Below are positions 9,705-18,309 of a stretch of DNA of 64,000 nt, one piece after another. The first letter of the stretch is position 1. Each line of letters begins with the position of its first letter. Source of the DNA: SZAS-79 sp965279075 (lineage in GTDB: Bacteria > Pseudomonadota > Gammaproteobacteria > Burkholderiales > SG8-39); NCBI GenBank assembly GCA_965279075.1, contig CBDIHI010000012.1:620001-684000 (forward strand), read 5' to 3'. The notes beneath the pieces are model-generated. The model saw only the letters and a list, made by a program, of their open reading frames with translations. It was not told the origin of the DNA and made no database searches. The position numbers were made by a program, and so were the translations under genes.

Positions 9705-11510
9705 ATGTCCGTGTTCAATGACCGCCTGCCCGACCGCCCCGGCAGCCGCGACCTCTCCCAGTTCCTGCGCCTGGCGCGGTTCCTCGCGCCGTACCGCCCG
9801 CGCATCGCGGCGGCTGTGGGCGCGCTCTTGGTGGCTGCGGCCTGCGTGCTCGCCCTCGGGCAGGGGTTGCGCTACGTGATCGACGCGGGGTTCGCCGCGG
9901 CGAGCCCCGAAGTGCTCGACCGGGCCCTCTTCGCGGTGCTCGGCCTGGCGACGCTGCTTGCGCTCGCCACCTACGCCCGGTTCTTCCTGATGCTCACCAC
10001 CGGCGAGCGGGTGATCGCCGACATCCGCCGCGCGGTGTTCGACCATATCCTCCGCTTCCCGCCGGGTTACTTCGAGACGGTGCGCACGGGCGAGGTGATC
10101 TCGCGCCTGACCAACGACACCACGCTGCTGCAGGCGGTGGTGGGTTACGGTTTCTCGCTTGCGCTGCGCAACCTGCTGCTGCTGGCCGGCGCGCTCGGCC
10201 TGCTCCTCTACACCAACGCCCGCCTGACGCTGGTCGTGGTCGCGCTGGTGCCGCTGATCGTGCTGCCGGTGGTGGCCATCGGCCGGCGGGTGCGCCGCGC
10301 TTCGCGCGCAAGCCAGGACCGGGTGGCCGACGTCAGCGCGTTCGTCGACGAGGCGCTGCACGAGGTCCGCACGGTGCAGGCCTACGTGCACGAGGTGGCG
10401 ACGCGCAGGGAGTTCGCCGCGCACGTCGAGGCGACCTGTGCGGCAGGCGTGCGGCGGATCGGCCAGTCGGCGATGCTGGTGGGGCTGGTGATGCTGGTCG
10501 TGTTCGGCGGCGTCGGCGCGATCCTGTGGAAAGGCGGCCACGACGTGCTGGCGGGACGCCTGTCGGCGGGCGACCTGTCCGCGTTCATCTTCTACAGCGC
10601 GATCGCCGCCGGGGCCGTGGCTGCGATCTCGGAGGTGCTGTCCGACCTGCAGCGTGCCGCCGGCGCGGCCGAGCGGTTGGTCGAACTGCTCGCGATGGAG
10701 CCGGCCATCAGGGCGCCCGCGCAGCCTGCGGTCCTTGCGCAAGGCGGTGCGGGCGGCGTCGAGTTCGACGCGGTGGGCTTTGCCTATCCGTCGCGGCCGG
10801 GGCAGCCGGCGCTGGAGCGTTTCAGCATGCGCATTGCGCCCGGAGAGCGCGTCGCCCTGGTCGGCCCGTCGGGCGCGGGCAAGTCGACCGTGCTGTCCCT
10901 GTTGCTGCGCTTCTACGATCCGCAGTCGGGCGCGGTGCGCATCGACGGCGTGGACATCCGCACGCTCGACCTGCATGCGCTGCGCAGCGCCATCGCAGTC
11001 GTCCCGCAGGAGCCGGTGATTTTCGCGGCGAGCGTGCTGGAGAACGTCCGCTACGGCCGGCCGGGCGCCAGCGTGGCCGAGGTGCGTGACGCCTGCGAGC
11101 AGGCCTTCGCGCTCGAGTTCGTCGAGCGCCTGCCGCAGGGTTTCGATACGCAGCTGGGCGAACGGGGGGTGACCTTGTCGGGCGGGCAGCGCCAGCGGCT
11201 GTCGATCGCGCGCGCGCTGCTGGCCGACCGGCCGATCCTGCTGCTGGACGAAGCGACCAGCTCGCTCGACGCCGCGAGCGAACGCATGGTCCAGGAGGCG
11301 CTCGAGGCACTCGAGCGGGGCCGTACGACGCTGGTGATCGCGCATCGTTTCGCCACCGTGCAGCATGCCGACCGCATCCTCGTGCTCGACCGCGGGGGGA
11401 TCGTGGCCGAGGGCACGCATGCCGTATTGATGCGGGAAGGCGGGCTGTACGCGAATCTGGCCGCGCTGCAGTTCATCGGACCGGCGGCAGTCGCGGCGGA
11501 CCCGGCATGA
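9705..11510 (+). CDS. ABC exporter, fused permease and ATPase (ABCB/MsbA-like)
   Basis: A 601-residue half-transporter expected to act as a homodimer in the inner membrane. Six membrane helices occupy residues ~20-320, and the ATPase domain runs from ~345 to the end. Walker A (GPSGAGKST) lies near 387, the signature LSGGQRQRLSIARALL near 490, Walker B (ILLLDEATSSLDA) near 511, and the H-loop His (IAHRF) near 545. All catalytic residues are present. The ATG at 9705 was chosen because upstream in-frame codons overlap the end of the cyclase gene in a shadow frame. The last four bases overlap the next gene (ATGA). The cargo is unknown; lipid or drug is typical for this group. Confidence 0.92.
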   Translation: MSVFNDRLPDRPGSRDLSQFLRLARFLAPYRPRIAAAVGALLVAAACVLALGQGLRYVIDAGFAAASPEVLDRALFAVLGLATLLALATYARFFLMLTTGERVIADIRRAVFDHILRFPPGYFETVRTGEVISRLTNDTTLLQAVVGYGFSLALRNLLLLAGALGLLLYTNARLTLVVVALVPLIVLPVVAIGRRVRRASRASQDRVADVSAFVDEALHEVRTVQAYVHEVATRREFAAHVEATCAAGVRRIGQSAMLVGLVMLVVFGGVGAILWKGGHDVLAGRLSAGDLSAFIFYSAIAAGAVAAISEVLSDLQRAAGAAERLVELLAMEPAIRAPAQPAVLAQGGAGGVEFDAVGFAYPSRPGQPALERFSMRIAPGERVALVGPSGAGKSTVLSLLLRFYDPQSGAVRIDGVDIRTLDLHALRSAIAVVPQEPVIFAASVLENVRYGRPGASVAEVRDACEQAFALEFVERLPQGFDTQLGERGVTLSGGQRQRLSIARALLADRPILLLDEATSSLDAASERMVQEALEALERGRTTLVIAHRFATVQHADRILVLDRGGIVAEGTHAVLMREGGLYANLAALQFIGPAAVAADPA

Positions 11511-13000
11511 CGCGGCATTTGCGCACGGCACTGGCGCTGCTGCTGGCCTGCTGCGCATCGCTGGCTTCCGGCGAGCCGCTGAAGGTCGGTTCCAAGCGCT
11601 TCACGGAGTCCTACATCCTCGGCGAACTTATCGTGCGCGCGGCGGGCGATGCGGTGCACCGCCAGGGCCTCGGCAATACCGGCATCGTGTTCGCGGCCCT
11701 CAAGGCCGGCTCGATCGACCTGTATCCGGAATACACCGGAACAATCGCGCGCGAGATCCTGAAGCTCGACGGCGCGTTCGACCTCGCGCGGCTGAATGGG
11801 GCGCTTGCCCCGCACGGGCTCGGCGCGGCAGTCCCGCTGGGGTTCAGCAACGGCTATGCGCTGGCGATGAGGGAGGATCGCGCGCAGGCACTCGGCATCC
11901 GCGCGTTGTCGGACCTGCTGCGCCATCCGGGCCTGAAGCTCGGACTCTCGCAGGAGTTCATCGGCCGGGCCGACGGCTGGCCGGGGCTGAAGGCCGCCTA
12001 CGGCCTGCCGTTCCCGGCGCCGGGCGGGCTCGACCACGGCCTCGCGTACGAGGCCGTGGCGGCCGGCAAGGTCGACCTGATGGACGTCTACACGACGGAC
12101 GCCAAGATAGAGCGCTACGCGCTGCGCGTGCTGGAGGACGACCGCAGGTACTTCCCGCGCTACGACGCGGTGCTGCTCCATCGCCTCGACGTGCCGGCAC
12201 GGTTCCCGGGTGCGTGGAAGTCCCTCGCCGCGCTCGAAGGCGGCATTTCGGAGCGGCGCATGATCCGCATGAACGCGGCGGCCGAACTCGAAGGCCGCAG
12301 CTTCGCCGAGGCGGCCGCGCTGGCGCCTGTGGAGGACGCATCCAGGAAGCCGGCGCGCCGGGATTTCCTCGTCCTGCTGTTCGGGCCGGACTTCTGGCGC
12401 CTGACCGGGCAGCACCTGATGCTGGTATTCGGTTCGCTCGCCGCCAGCATCGCGGCGGGTGTCCCGCTCGGCATCGCAGCGGCGAAATGGCCGCGCGCCG
12501 CGCAATGGATCCTCGGCGCGGCGGGTGTGGTGCAGACCATCCCCTCGCTCGCCCTGTTCGCTTTCCTGATCGCCGCATTGGGCGCGATCGGCACGCTGCC
12601 CGCGGTGACGGCATTGTTCCTGTACGCGCTCCTGCCCATCGTCCGGAACACCCACACCGGGATCACAGGCATCGGCACCGGCTTGCGCCAGGCGGCGATG
12701 GCGCTGGGGCTCACTTCCCGACAGGGACTCGCGCTGGTCGAGGTGCCGCTCGCGCTGCCTTCGATCCTCGCCGGGATCAAGACTTCCGCGGTGATCAACG
12801 TCGGCACGGCGACGATCGCCGCCTTCATCGGTGCCGGCGGGTACGGAGAACGCATCGCCTCGGGCCTCGCATTGAACGACAGCGCGACGCTGATCTCGGG
12901 GGCCCTGCCGGCCGCGGCGCTCGCGCTCGTCGTGCAAGGCGCCTTCGAACTCGGCGAGCGCCGGTTCGGGTGGATGGGGCGGGCCTCCCGCAAGACTTAG
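11507..13000 (+). CDS. osmoprotectant (glycine betaine/choline-type) ABC transporter, fused receptor-permease
   Basis: A 497-residue fusion. A signal peptide (~1-22) leads into an OpuAC-type periplasmic binding domain (~23-290) with VGSKRFTESYILGE and DLYPEYTGT, typical of the choline/betaine OsmF/OpuBC group. A BPD-type permease domain follows (~300-490), with LGLTSRQGLALVEVPLALPS as the EAA-like coupling loop. Such fusions often place the permease first, whereas here the receptor comes first. The ATG overlaps the exporter stop, so they are co-translated, yet that exporter carries its own ATPase. No separate OpuA/ProV-type ATPase is encoded nearby, so one must be supplied from elsewhere. Confidence 0.87.
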   Translation: MTRHLRTALALLLACCASLASGEPLKVGSKRFTESYILGELIVRAAGDAVHRQGLGNTGIVFAALKAGSIDLYPEYTGTIAREILKLDGAFDLARLNGALAPHGLGAAVPLGFSNGYALAMREDRAQALGIRALSDLLRHPGLKLGLSQEFIGRADGWPGLKAAYGLPFPAPGGLDHGLAYEAVAAGKVDLMDVYTTDAKIERYALRVLEDDRRYFPRYDAVLLHRLDVPARFPGAWKSLAALEGGISERRMIRMNAAAELEGRSFAEAAALAPVEDASRKPARRDFLVLLFGPDFWRLTGQHLMLVFGSLAASIAAGVPLGIAAAKWPRAAQWILGAAGVVQTIPSLALFAFLIAALGAIGTLPAVTALFLYALLPIVRNTHTGITGIGTGLRQAAMALGLTSRQGLALVEVPLALPSILAGIKTSAVINVGTATIAAFIGAGGYGERIASGLALNDSATLISGALPAAALALVVQGAFELGERRFGWMGRASRKT

Positions 13001-13070
13001 CGGTGTCCGGCGGGGAACCCGTACAATCGGGCATCCGGTAACGAATCGAAGCATTCAAAAGGGGGAAGTC

Positions 13071-14651
13071 ATGCCTCAGGTCATAGGGGTCCCGAAAGAG
13101 ACGATTGAGGGAGAACGGCGCGTAGCGACCGTGCCCGAAGTCGTCGAGAAGCTCATCAAGCTGGGCTTCAAGGTGGCCGTCGAGTCCGGCGCGGGCGACG
13201 CGGCCAATTTCAGCGACGACACCTACCGCGCCGCGGGCGCCGAGGTCGTGGAGGGCGCCGCGAAACTCTGCGCGATGTCCGACATCGTCTTCAAGGTAAG
13301 CGTGCCGACCGCCGAGGAAGTCGGCCTGTTGCGCGAGGGGCAGACCCTGGTCACCTTCATCTGGCCGGCGCAGAACCCCGAACTGATGCAGCAGCTCGCC
13401 GCGCGCAAGGTGACTGTGCTCGCCATCGACTCGCTGCCGCGCACCCTCTCCCGCGCACAGAAAATGGACGCGCTGACCTCCCAGGCCGGTGTCGCCGGCT
13501 ACCGCGCCGTCATCGAGGCCGCCAACGCCTTCGGCCGTTTTTTCAACGGCCAGATCACCGCGGCGGGCAAGGTGCCGCCGGCCAAGGTCTTCATCGCCGG
13601 CGCCGGCGTTGCCGGCCTGGCGGCGATCGGCACTGCAGCCGGTCTTGGCGCGATCGTACGCGCCAACGACACGCGTGCCGAAGTGGCCGACCAGGTGGCG
13701 TCGCTGGGCGGCGAGTTCGTGAAGGTCGACTATGAGGAAGAGGGGTCCGGCGGCGGCGGCTATGCCAAGGTGATGAGCGAGGGCTTCCAGCAGGCCCAGC
13801 GCGATATGTACGCCAGGCAGGCAAGGGAAGTCGACATCATCATCACCACCGCGCTGATCCCCGGCAAGCCCGCGCCCAGGCTCATCACCGCCGAGATGGT
13901 GAAATCGATGAGGCCGGGCAGCGTGATCGTGGACATGGCGGCCGAGCGGGGCGGCAACTGCGAGCTGACCGAGCCGGGCAAGGCGGTGGTCAGGCACGGC
14001 GTGACCATCGTCGGCTACACCGACCTGACGAGCCGGCTGGCGAAGCAGTCGTCGACCCTGTACGCGACCAACCTGTTCCGCCTCACCGAGGAACTGTGCA
14101 AGACCAAGGACGGGGTCATCAACGTCAACATGGACGATGCCGCCATCCGCGGCCTGACCGTAATCAGGAACGGGGAAGTCACCTGGCCGCCCCCCGCGCC
14201 CAAGGTGCCGGCCGGGCCGCAGGCCGGCGCCGCGAAGCCTGTCGCCGCGCCGGCGAAATCGCATGGCCACGGCAAGGGCGGCGAGCCCGCCTCGGCCAGG
14301 AGCACGGCGATCGTGTTTGCGGTGGGCGTGGTGGTGTTCTGCCTGGTCGGCGTCAACGCCCCGCCCGCGTTCCTCGCGCACCTGACCGTGTTCGCGCTGG
14401 CCTGCTTCGTCGGCTACATGGTGGTGTGGAACGTCACGCCCGCGCTGCACACGCCGCTGATGAGCGTGACCAACGCGATCAGCAGCATCATCGCGATCGG
14501 GGCCCTCGTGCAGATCGCGCCGCCAGGCGACGGCATCAGCACCGAAGGCTGGATCCGCTGGCTGGCGGTGGCGGCGATCGTGCTGACCACCGTCAACATG
14601 TTCGGCGGTTTCGCCGTCACCCAGCGCATGCTGGCGATGTTCCGCAAGTAA
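13071..14651 (+). CDS. pntA: NAD(P) transhydrogenase subunit alpha
   Basis: Alpha subunit of the proton-translocating transhydrogenase that makes NADPH from NADH at the cost of proton-motive force. It is 526 residues, close to E. coli PntA (510), with the alpha1 and alpha2 parts fused. The NAD(H)-binding domain I covers ~1-375 and shows the Rossmann motif GAGVAGLAAIGTAAGLGA. An Ala/Pro/Lys linker (~380-405) leads to four membrane helices. A good ribosome-binding site (AAAGGGGGAAG) precedes the ATG. pntB starts 13 bases downstream. Confidence 0.96.
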   Translation: MPQVIGVPKETIEGERRVATVPEVVEKLIKLGFKVAVESGAGDAANFSDDTYRAAGAEVVEGAAKLCAMSDIVFKVSVPTAEEVGLLREGQTLVTFIWPAQNPELMQQLAARKVTVLAIDSLPRTLSRAQKMDALTSQAGVAGYRAVIEAANAFGRFFNGQITAAGKVPPAKVFIAGAGVAGLAAIGTAAGLGAIVRANDTRAEVADQVASLGGEFVKVDYEEEGSGGGGYAKVMSEGFQQAQRDMYARQAREVDIIITTALIPGKPAPRLITAEMVKSMRPGSVIVDMAAERGGNCELTEPGKAVVRHGVTIVGYTDLTSRLAKQSSTLYATNLFRLTEELCKTKDGVINVNMDDAAIRGLTVIRNGEVTWPPPAPKVPAGPQAGAAKPVAAPAKSHGHGKGGEPASARSTAIVFAVGVVVFCLVGVNAPPAFLAHLTVFALACFVGYMVVWNVTPALHTPLMSVTNAISSIIAIGALVQIAPPGDGISTEGWIRWLAVAAIVLTTVNMFGGFAVTQRMLAMFRK

Positions 14652-14664
14652 GGGGAGACGAAAA

Positions 14665-16083
14665 ATGTCCGAAGGAATGGCAACGGTCTCCTATATCGGG
14701 GCGACGATCCTGTTCATCCTGAGCCTGGGTGGGCTGTCGAACCCCGAGACCTCGCGGCGCGGCAACCTCTACGGCATGATCGGGATGGCCCTCGCGGTGG
14801 TGGCGACGGTGTTCGGGCCGCGCGTTTCGCCATCCGGCATCGGCTGGATCATGGGCGCGATGGCGGTGGGCGGAAGCATCGGCCTGTACGCAGCGCGCAC
14901 GGTGCAGATGACGCAGATGCCCGAGCTCGTCGCGCTGATGCACAGCCTGGTGGGCCTCGCCGCGATGCTGGTGGGGTTCGCGAGCTACATCGACCCGTCG
15001 GCCTCGGCCAGCTTCAGCGGCGTAGAGAAGACCATCCACGAGAGCGAGATCTACATCGGCATCCTCATCGGCGCAGTGACGTTCTCAGGGTCGGTCATCG
15101 CATTCGGCAAGCTCTCGGGAAAAATCGGCGGCAAGCCGCTGTTGCTGCCCGGGCGGCACTGGCTGAACCTCGCCGGCCTCCTGATCGTGGTCGCGGTGGG
15201 CAAGGTGTTCCTCGGTGCGCACACGGTGCCCCAGGGCATGGTGCCGCTGCTCGTGATGACGCTGATCGCGCTCCTCTTCGGTATCCACATGGTGATGGCG
15301 ATCGGCGGCGCGGACATGCCGGTCGTGGTATCGATGCTGAACAGTTATTCGGGCTGGGCGGCCGCGGCGACCGGCTTCATGCTGTCGAACGACCTGCTGA
15401 TCGTGACCGGAGCTCTGGTCGGGTCCTCCGGCGCGATCCTCTCGTACATCATGTGCAAGGCGATGAACCGCCACTTCATCAGCGTGATCGCGGGCGGGTT
15501 CGGTACCGGCGGCGGCACGCCCGCGCCGGCGGGAGGCGCGGCGCAACCCGCGGGCGAAGTGACCGCGGTAAGTGGCGTGGAGACCGCGGAGCTGCTGCGC
15601 GATGCCAAGAGCGTCATCATCGTGCCGGGGTACGGCATGGCGGTCGCACAGGCGCAGCACACAGTCTTCGAAATCACGAAGCACCTGCGCGAAAAAGGCG
15701 TCAACGTGCGCTTCGGCATCCATCCCGTCGCGGGACGGATGCCCGGCCACATGAACGTACTGCTGGCCGAAGCCAAAGTCCCCTATGACATCGTCATGGA
15801 AATGGACGAGATCAACGAGGACTTCCCCGACACCGACGTCGCGATGGTAATCGGCGCGAACGACATCGTGAACCCGGCCGCGCAGGACGACCCGACGAGC
15901 CCGATCGCCGGCATGCCGGTGCTCGAAGTCTGGAAGGCACGGACCTCCATCGTGATGAAGCGCAGCATGGCCTCCGGTTACGCGGGCGTGGACAACCCGC
16001 TCTTCTACAAGGAGAACAACCGGATGCTGTTCGGGGACGCCAAGAAAATGCTGGACGAGGTGCTGACTGCCCTGAAGGCCTGA
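14665..16083 (+). CDS. pntB: NAD(P) transhydrogenase subunit beta
   Basis: Beta subunit, 472 residues (E. coli 462). Eight or nine membrane helices (to ~265) form the proton channel. A short Gly/Ala/Pro linker precedes the NADP(H)-binding domain III with VIIVPGYGMAVAQAQ, GIHPVAGRMPGHMNV and VIGANDIVNPAAQDDPTSPI, all family hallmarks. The site AGGGGAG eight bases upstream supports the ATG at 14665 over the internal ATG four codons later. It forms a two-gene operon with pntA. Confidence 0.96.
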   Translation: MSEGMATVSYIGATILFILSLGGLSNPETSRRGNLYGMIGMALAVVATVFGPRVSPSGIGWIMGAMAVGGSIGLYAARTVQMTQMPELVALMHSLVGLAAMLVGFASYIDPSASASFSGVEKTIHESEIYIGILIGAVTFSGSVIAFGKLSGKIGGKPLLLPGRHWLNLAGLLIVVAVGKVFLGAHTVPQGMVPLLVMTLIALLFGIHMVMAIGGADMPVVVSMLNSYSGWAAAATGFMLSNDLLIVTGALVGSSGAILSYIMCKAMNRHFISVIAGGFGTGGGTPAPAGGAAQPAGEVTAVSGVETAELLRDAKSVIIVPGYGMAVAQAQHTVFEITKHLREKGVNVRFGIHPVAGRMPGHMNVLLAEAKVPYDIVMEMDEINEDFPDTDVAMVIGANDIVNPAAQDDPTSPIAGMPVLEVWKARTSIVMKRSMASGYAGVDNPLFYKENNRMLFGDAKKMLDEVLTALKA

Positions 16084-16148
16084 GCATCCCGGAGGGCCAC
16101 ACTGCGACGGGCTTTATTTTTCAAGTGGCTGATATTGAACAGGAACTT

Positions 16149-16180
16149 TTATTGCTTACGAAGGTCTGACTAAGCAATAA
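16149..16180. repeat. inverted repeat in AT-rich gap after pntB
   Basis: TTATTGCTTA (16149-16158) and TAAGCAATAA (16171-16180) are perfect 10-base inverted arms separated by 12 bases. They sit in an unusually AT-rich patch in the 186-base gap between pntB and the amidotransferase gene. No T-run follows, so it looks more like a regulator-binding site than an intrinsic terminator. A second small hairpin (CCGGTC 16217-16222 with GACCGG 16229-16234) lies between it and the next start codon. Function is inferred from position only. Confidence 0.55.
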
Positions 16181-16269
16181 GAACCGGCGCGCCCTGCGCC
16201 ATAGAAACAGTTCCTGCCGGTCACGAGCGACCGGCTTCGCGCAACCACGCATGTACCGGGAGGTGCCTC

Positions 16270-17097
16270 GTGATCAAGCCCGATTTCAAGGGCGCCTGGC
16301 GCGCGCTTGCGCGTGGCCCGCAGACGCTGAAGATCGGCGTTTCTGCGCGGATTTTTCACCCCGAGCCTGAAGCTACGGGTTTTCCGGGCCGCACACTGCA
16401 TTACCTCGAGCAGTCGATCGCCCACTGGGTCATGTCGCGCAACGTGCTGGTGTTCATGATTCCCACCGTGGACAAGGAGGGGCTGCTTACCCGCAGCAAC
16501 GTCCGCCTCGCCGACTACGCATCGCATCTCGACGGCCTGGTGCTGCAGGGGGGAGCCGACGTGAGCCCGTTCAGCTACGGGGAGACCCCGCTCGACAAGG
16601 CGTGGGAAGGCGACCGGCTGCGCGACGTCTACGAAATCGAGTTGTTGCACGAGTTCGTCGAGGCGGGCAAGCCGGTGCTCGGCGTGTGCCGTGGCGCGCA
16701 GATCATCAACGTCGCATTCGGGGGATCGCTCTATCAGGACCTGGCGTCCCAGCTTCCCGAGGCCCAGGCCCACGTGACCGATGCCTACGACAAGCACGTT
16801 CATTCCCTCAGCTTCGAGCCCGGATCGGGGCTGGCGGCGCTCTATCGGGATATCGCAGAGGCGCGCGTGAATTCAATCCACCATCAATCAGTGAAGGGCC
16901 TGGGCCGCGACCTCGCGGTGGAAGCGTGGTCCGAACCGGACCGGGTCGTCGAAGCAATTCGCATGGCGGGCCCGAATTACGTGTTTGGCATCCAGTGGCA
17001 TCCCGAATTCCATGCCGCGACGGATCCCGGCCTGCTCGACTGCACGCCGATCCTCGACCAGTTTCTGGCCGCCGCACGCAAGGGGTTTGCGCTATGA
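16270..17097 (+). CDS. class I glutamine amidotransferase-like peptidase C26 (PuuD-like gamma-glutamyl hydrolase)
   Basis: A 275-residue predicted cytoplasmic hydrolase of gamma-glutamyl amide bonds; PuuD cleaves gamma-glutamyl-GABA. The nucleophile elbow GVCRGAQIINVAFGG contains the catalytic Cys. Downstream, IQWHPEFH supplies the His and Glu of the triad. The substrate-side motif NSIHHQSVKGLG is as in PuuD-like enzymes. It starts at GTG behind a strong site (GGGAGGTGCC). Its stop overlaps the antiporter start (ATGA), so the two are translationally coupled. With the GCS2 ligase two genes on, it may destroy the gamma-glutamyl compound that the ligase makes. Confidence 0.88.
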   Translation: MIKPDFKGAWRALARGPQTLKIGVSARIFHPEPEATGFPGRTLHYLEQSIAHWVMSRNVLVFMIPTVDKEGLLTRSNVRLADYASHLDGLVLQGGADVSPFSYGETPLDKAWEGDRLRDVYEIELLHEFVEAGKPVLGVCRGAQIINVAFGGSLYQDLASQLPEAQAHVTDAYDKHVHSLSFEPGSGLAALYRDIAEARVNSIHHQSVKGLGRDLAVEAWSEPDRVVEAIRMAGPNYVFGIQWHPEFHAATDPGLLDCTPILDQFLAAARKGFAL

Positions 17098-18305
17098 GCC
17101 TCGAGGTCCTGCCCGCGTTTCCTTTGGCCTCGGGCCCGGCCATCCTGTTCGGGGCGCTGTTGCTGGCCGGCCTGGTTGGCGGCGAGCTGGTGCACCGCTA
17201 CCTTTCCCTGCCGCGGATCACCGGCTACGTGCTCGTTGGCATCGGCCTCGGCCCACAGGCCAGCGGTCTGGTCGATGGCGCAACGCTCGCCGACGCCCGG
17301 ATCCTGATCGACCTTTCGCTCGGCCTGATCGTGTTCGAGCTGGGATTCCGGTTGGATTTCGCCTGGCTGAAACGCAATCGCTGGCTTGCCGTCGTCGCGC
17401 TTGCCGAGAGCCTGTTCTGCTTCTGGGCGATCCATGCGACGCTGCTGTGGTTCGGCTTTCCGCCTGTGCTGGCGGCCACGGCGGCGGCGGTCGGCACGGC
17501 AACTTCCCCGGCCGTTGTCATGATGGTGGCCCACGAGCAGCGTGCCGCAGGGCAGATCACCGAACGGCTGCTGCTCTTCACGGCGGTAAACAGCGCGTTT
17601 GCGTATGTGGCGGTGACCCTCATACTTCCATTCCTGCACATGGAGCATTCGGTCAGCTGGCCGGCCGCAGTGCTGCACCCGCTGTACCTGCTGTCTGGTT
17701 CGTTCCTTGCGGGGTTGGCCGGCTGCATCCTCCTCCTGGGCGCCGCCCGCTGGATCGGCAAGCGGGAAGACCGCCAGTTCATCCTCCTCGTCGCCTTCAT
17801 CGTCACGGCGGTGGGCGTGGCCCGCAGCCTGAACCTGCCGGTGGTCGTTACGCTGATCGCGTTCGGCTTGCTTGCGCGCAACCTCGACCGGAGGCATGCC
17901 CTGATGCCGTTGCAGTTCGGGCACGGCGGACAATTGTTTTTCGTCATCCTGTTCGTGCTGACCGGCGCCAGCCTTCACTTCAACGCCCTGGGCACGGTGG
18001 CAGGGGTGGTGGCGGCATTCGTCGTCGCACGCTTCCTCGGCAAGGCGCTGGCGATTCTCGCCTTCGGCCGCCTGTCCGGTTTGCGTCCCGGTGGCGCGGG
18101 ACTGCTGAGCGTCGGCCTGCTCCCGATGTCCGGGCTGGCGGTCGTGATGGTGAACGATACCGCCGCCCTGTATCCCGCGTTCGGCGCCGAGCTATCCTCC
18201 ATCGTGCTCTCTGCCGTCGCAATCCTGGAACTTCTCGGTCCGCTCGGCACCCAGTTCGCGCTTCGGCGCGCGGGCGAAACCGATCCCGCAGCGAACAGGA
18301 GCTGA
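17094..18305 (+). CDS. cation:proton antiporter, CPA2 family, without regulatory domain
   Basis: A 403-residue Na+/K+:H+ exchanger-like membrane protein with about 12 helices. Early motifs include LPRITGYVLVGIGLGPQ and LSLGLIVFELGFRLD, typical of the CPA2 (Kef/NapA) group. ATAAAVGTATSPAVVMMVAH covers the discontinuous ion-site helix. It ends right after the transport domain, lacking the KTN/TrkA-N nucleotide domain through which Kef channels sense glutathione adducts. Its ATG overlaps the amidotransferase stop, and the GCS2 ligase follows four bases after its own stop. Ion and direction cannot be read from the sequence. Confidence 0.87.
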   Translation: MSLEVLPAFPLASGPAILFGALLLAGLVGGELVHRYLSLPRITGYVLVGIGLGPQASGLVDGATLADARILIDLSLGLIVFELGFRLDFAWLKRNRWLAVVALAESLFCFWAIHATLLWFGFPPVLAATAAAVGTATSPAVVMMVAHEQRAAGQITERLLLFTAVNSAFAYVAVTLILPFLHMEHSVSWPAAVLHPLYLLSGSFLAGLAGCILLLGAARWIGKREDRQFILLVAFIVTAVGVARSLNLPVVVTLIAFGLLARNLDRRHALMPLQFGHGGQLFFVILFVLTGASLHFNALGTVAGVVAAFVVARFLGKALAILAFGRLSGLRPGGAGLLSVGLLPMSGLAVVMVNDTAALYPAFGAELSSIVLSAVAILELLGPLGTQFALRRAGETDPAANRS

Positions 18306-18309
18306 AGCC

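Noticed and set aside
9537..11558. Long minus-strand frame antisense to the ABC exporter.
   Set aside because: No recognisable motifs; the exporter on the plus strand has complete Walker and signature motifs.
13001..13070. TACAAT (13022-13027) as a pntA promoter.
   Set aside because: It resembles a -10, but no -35 lies at a workable distance, so it is not listed as a feature.
16084..16130. Possible intrinsic terminator after pntB.
   Set aside because: A short T-rich patch exists but no stable stem directly precedes it.
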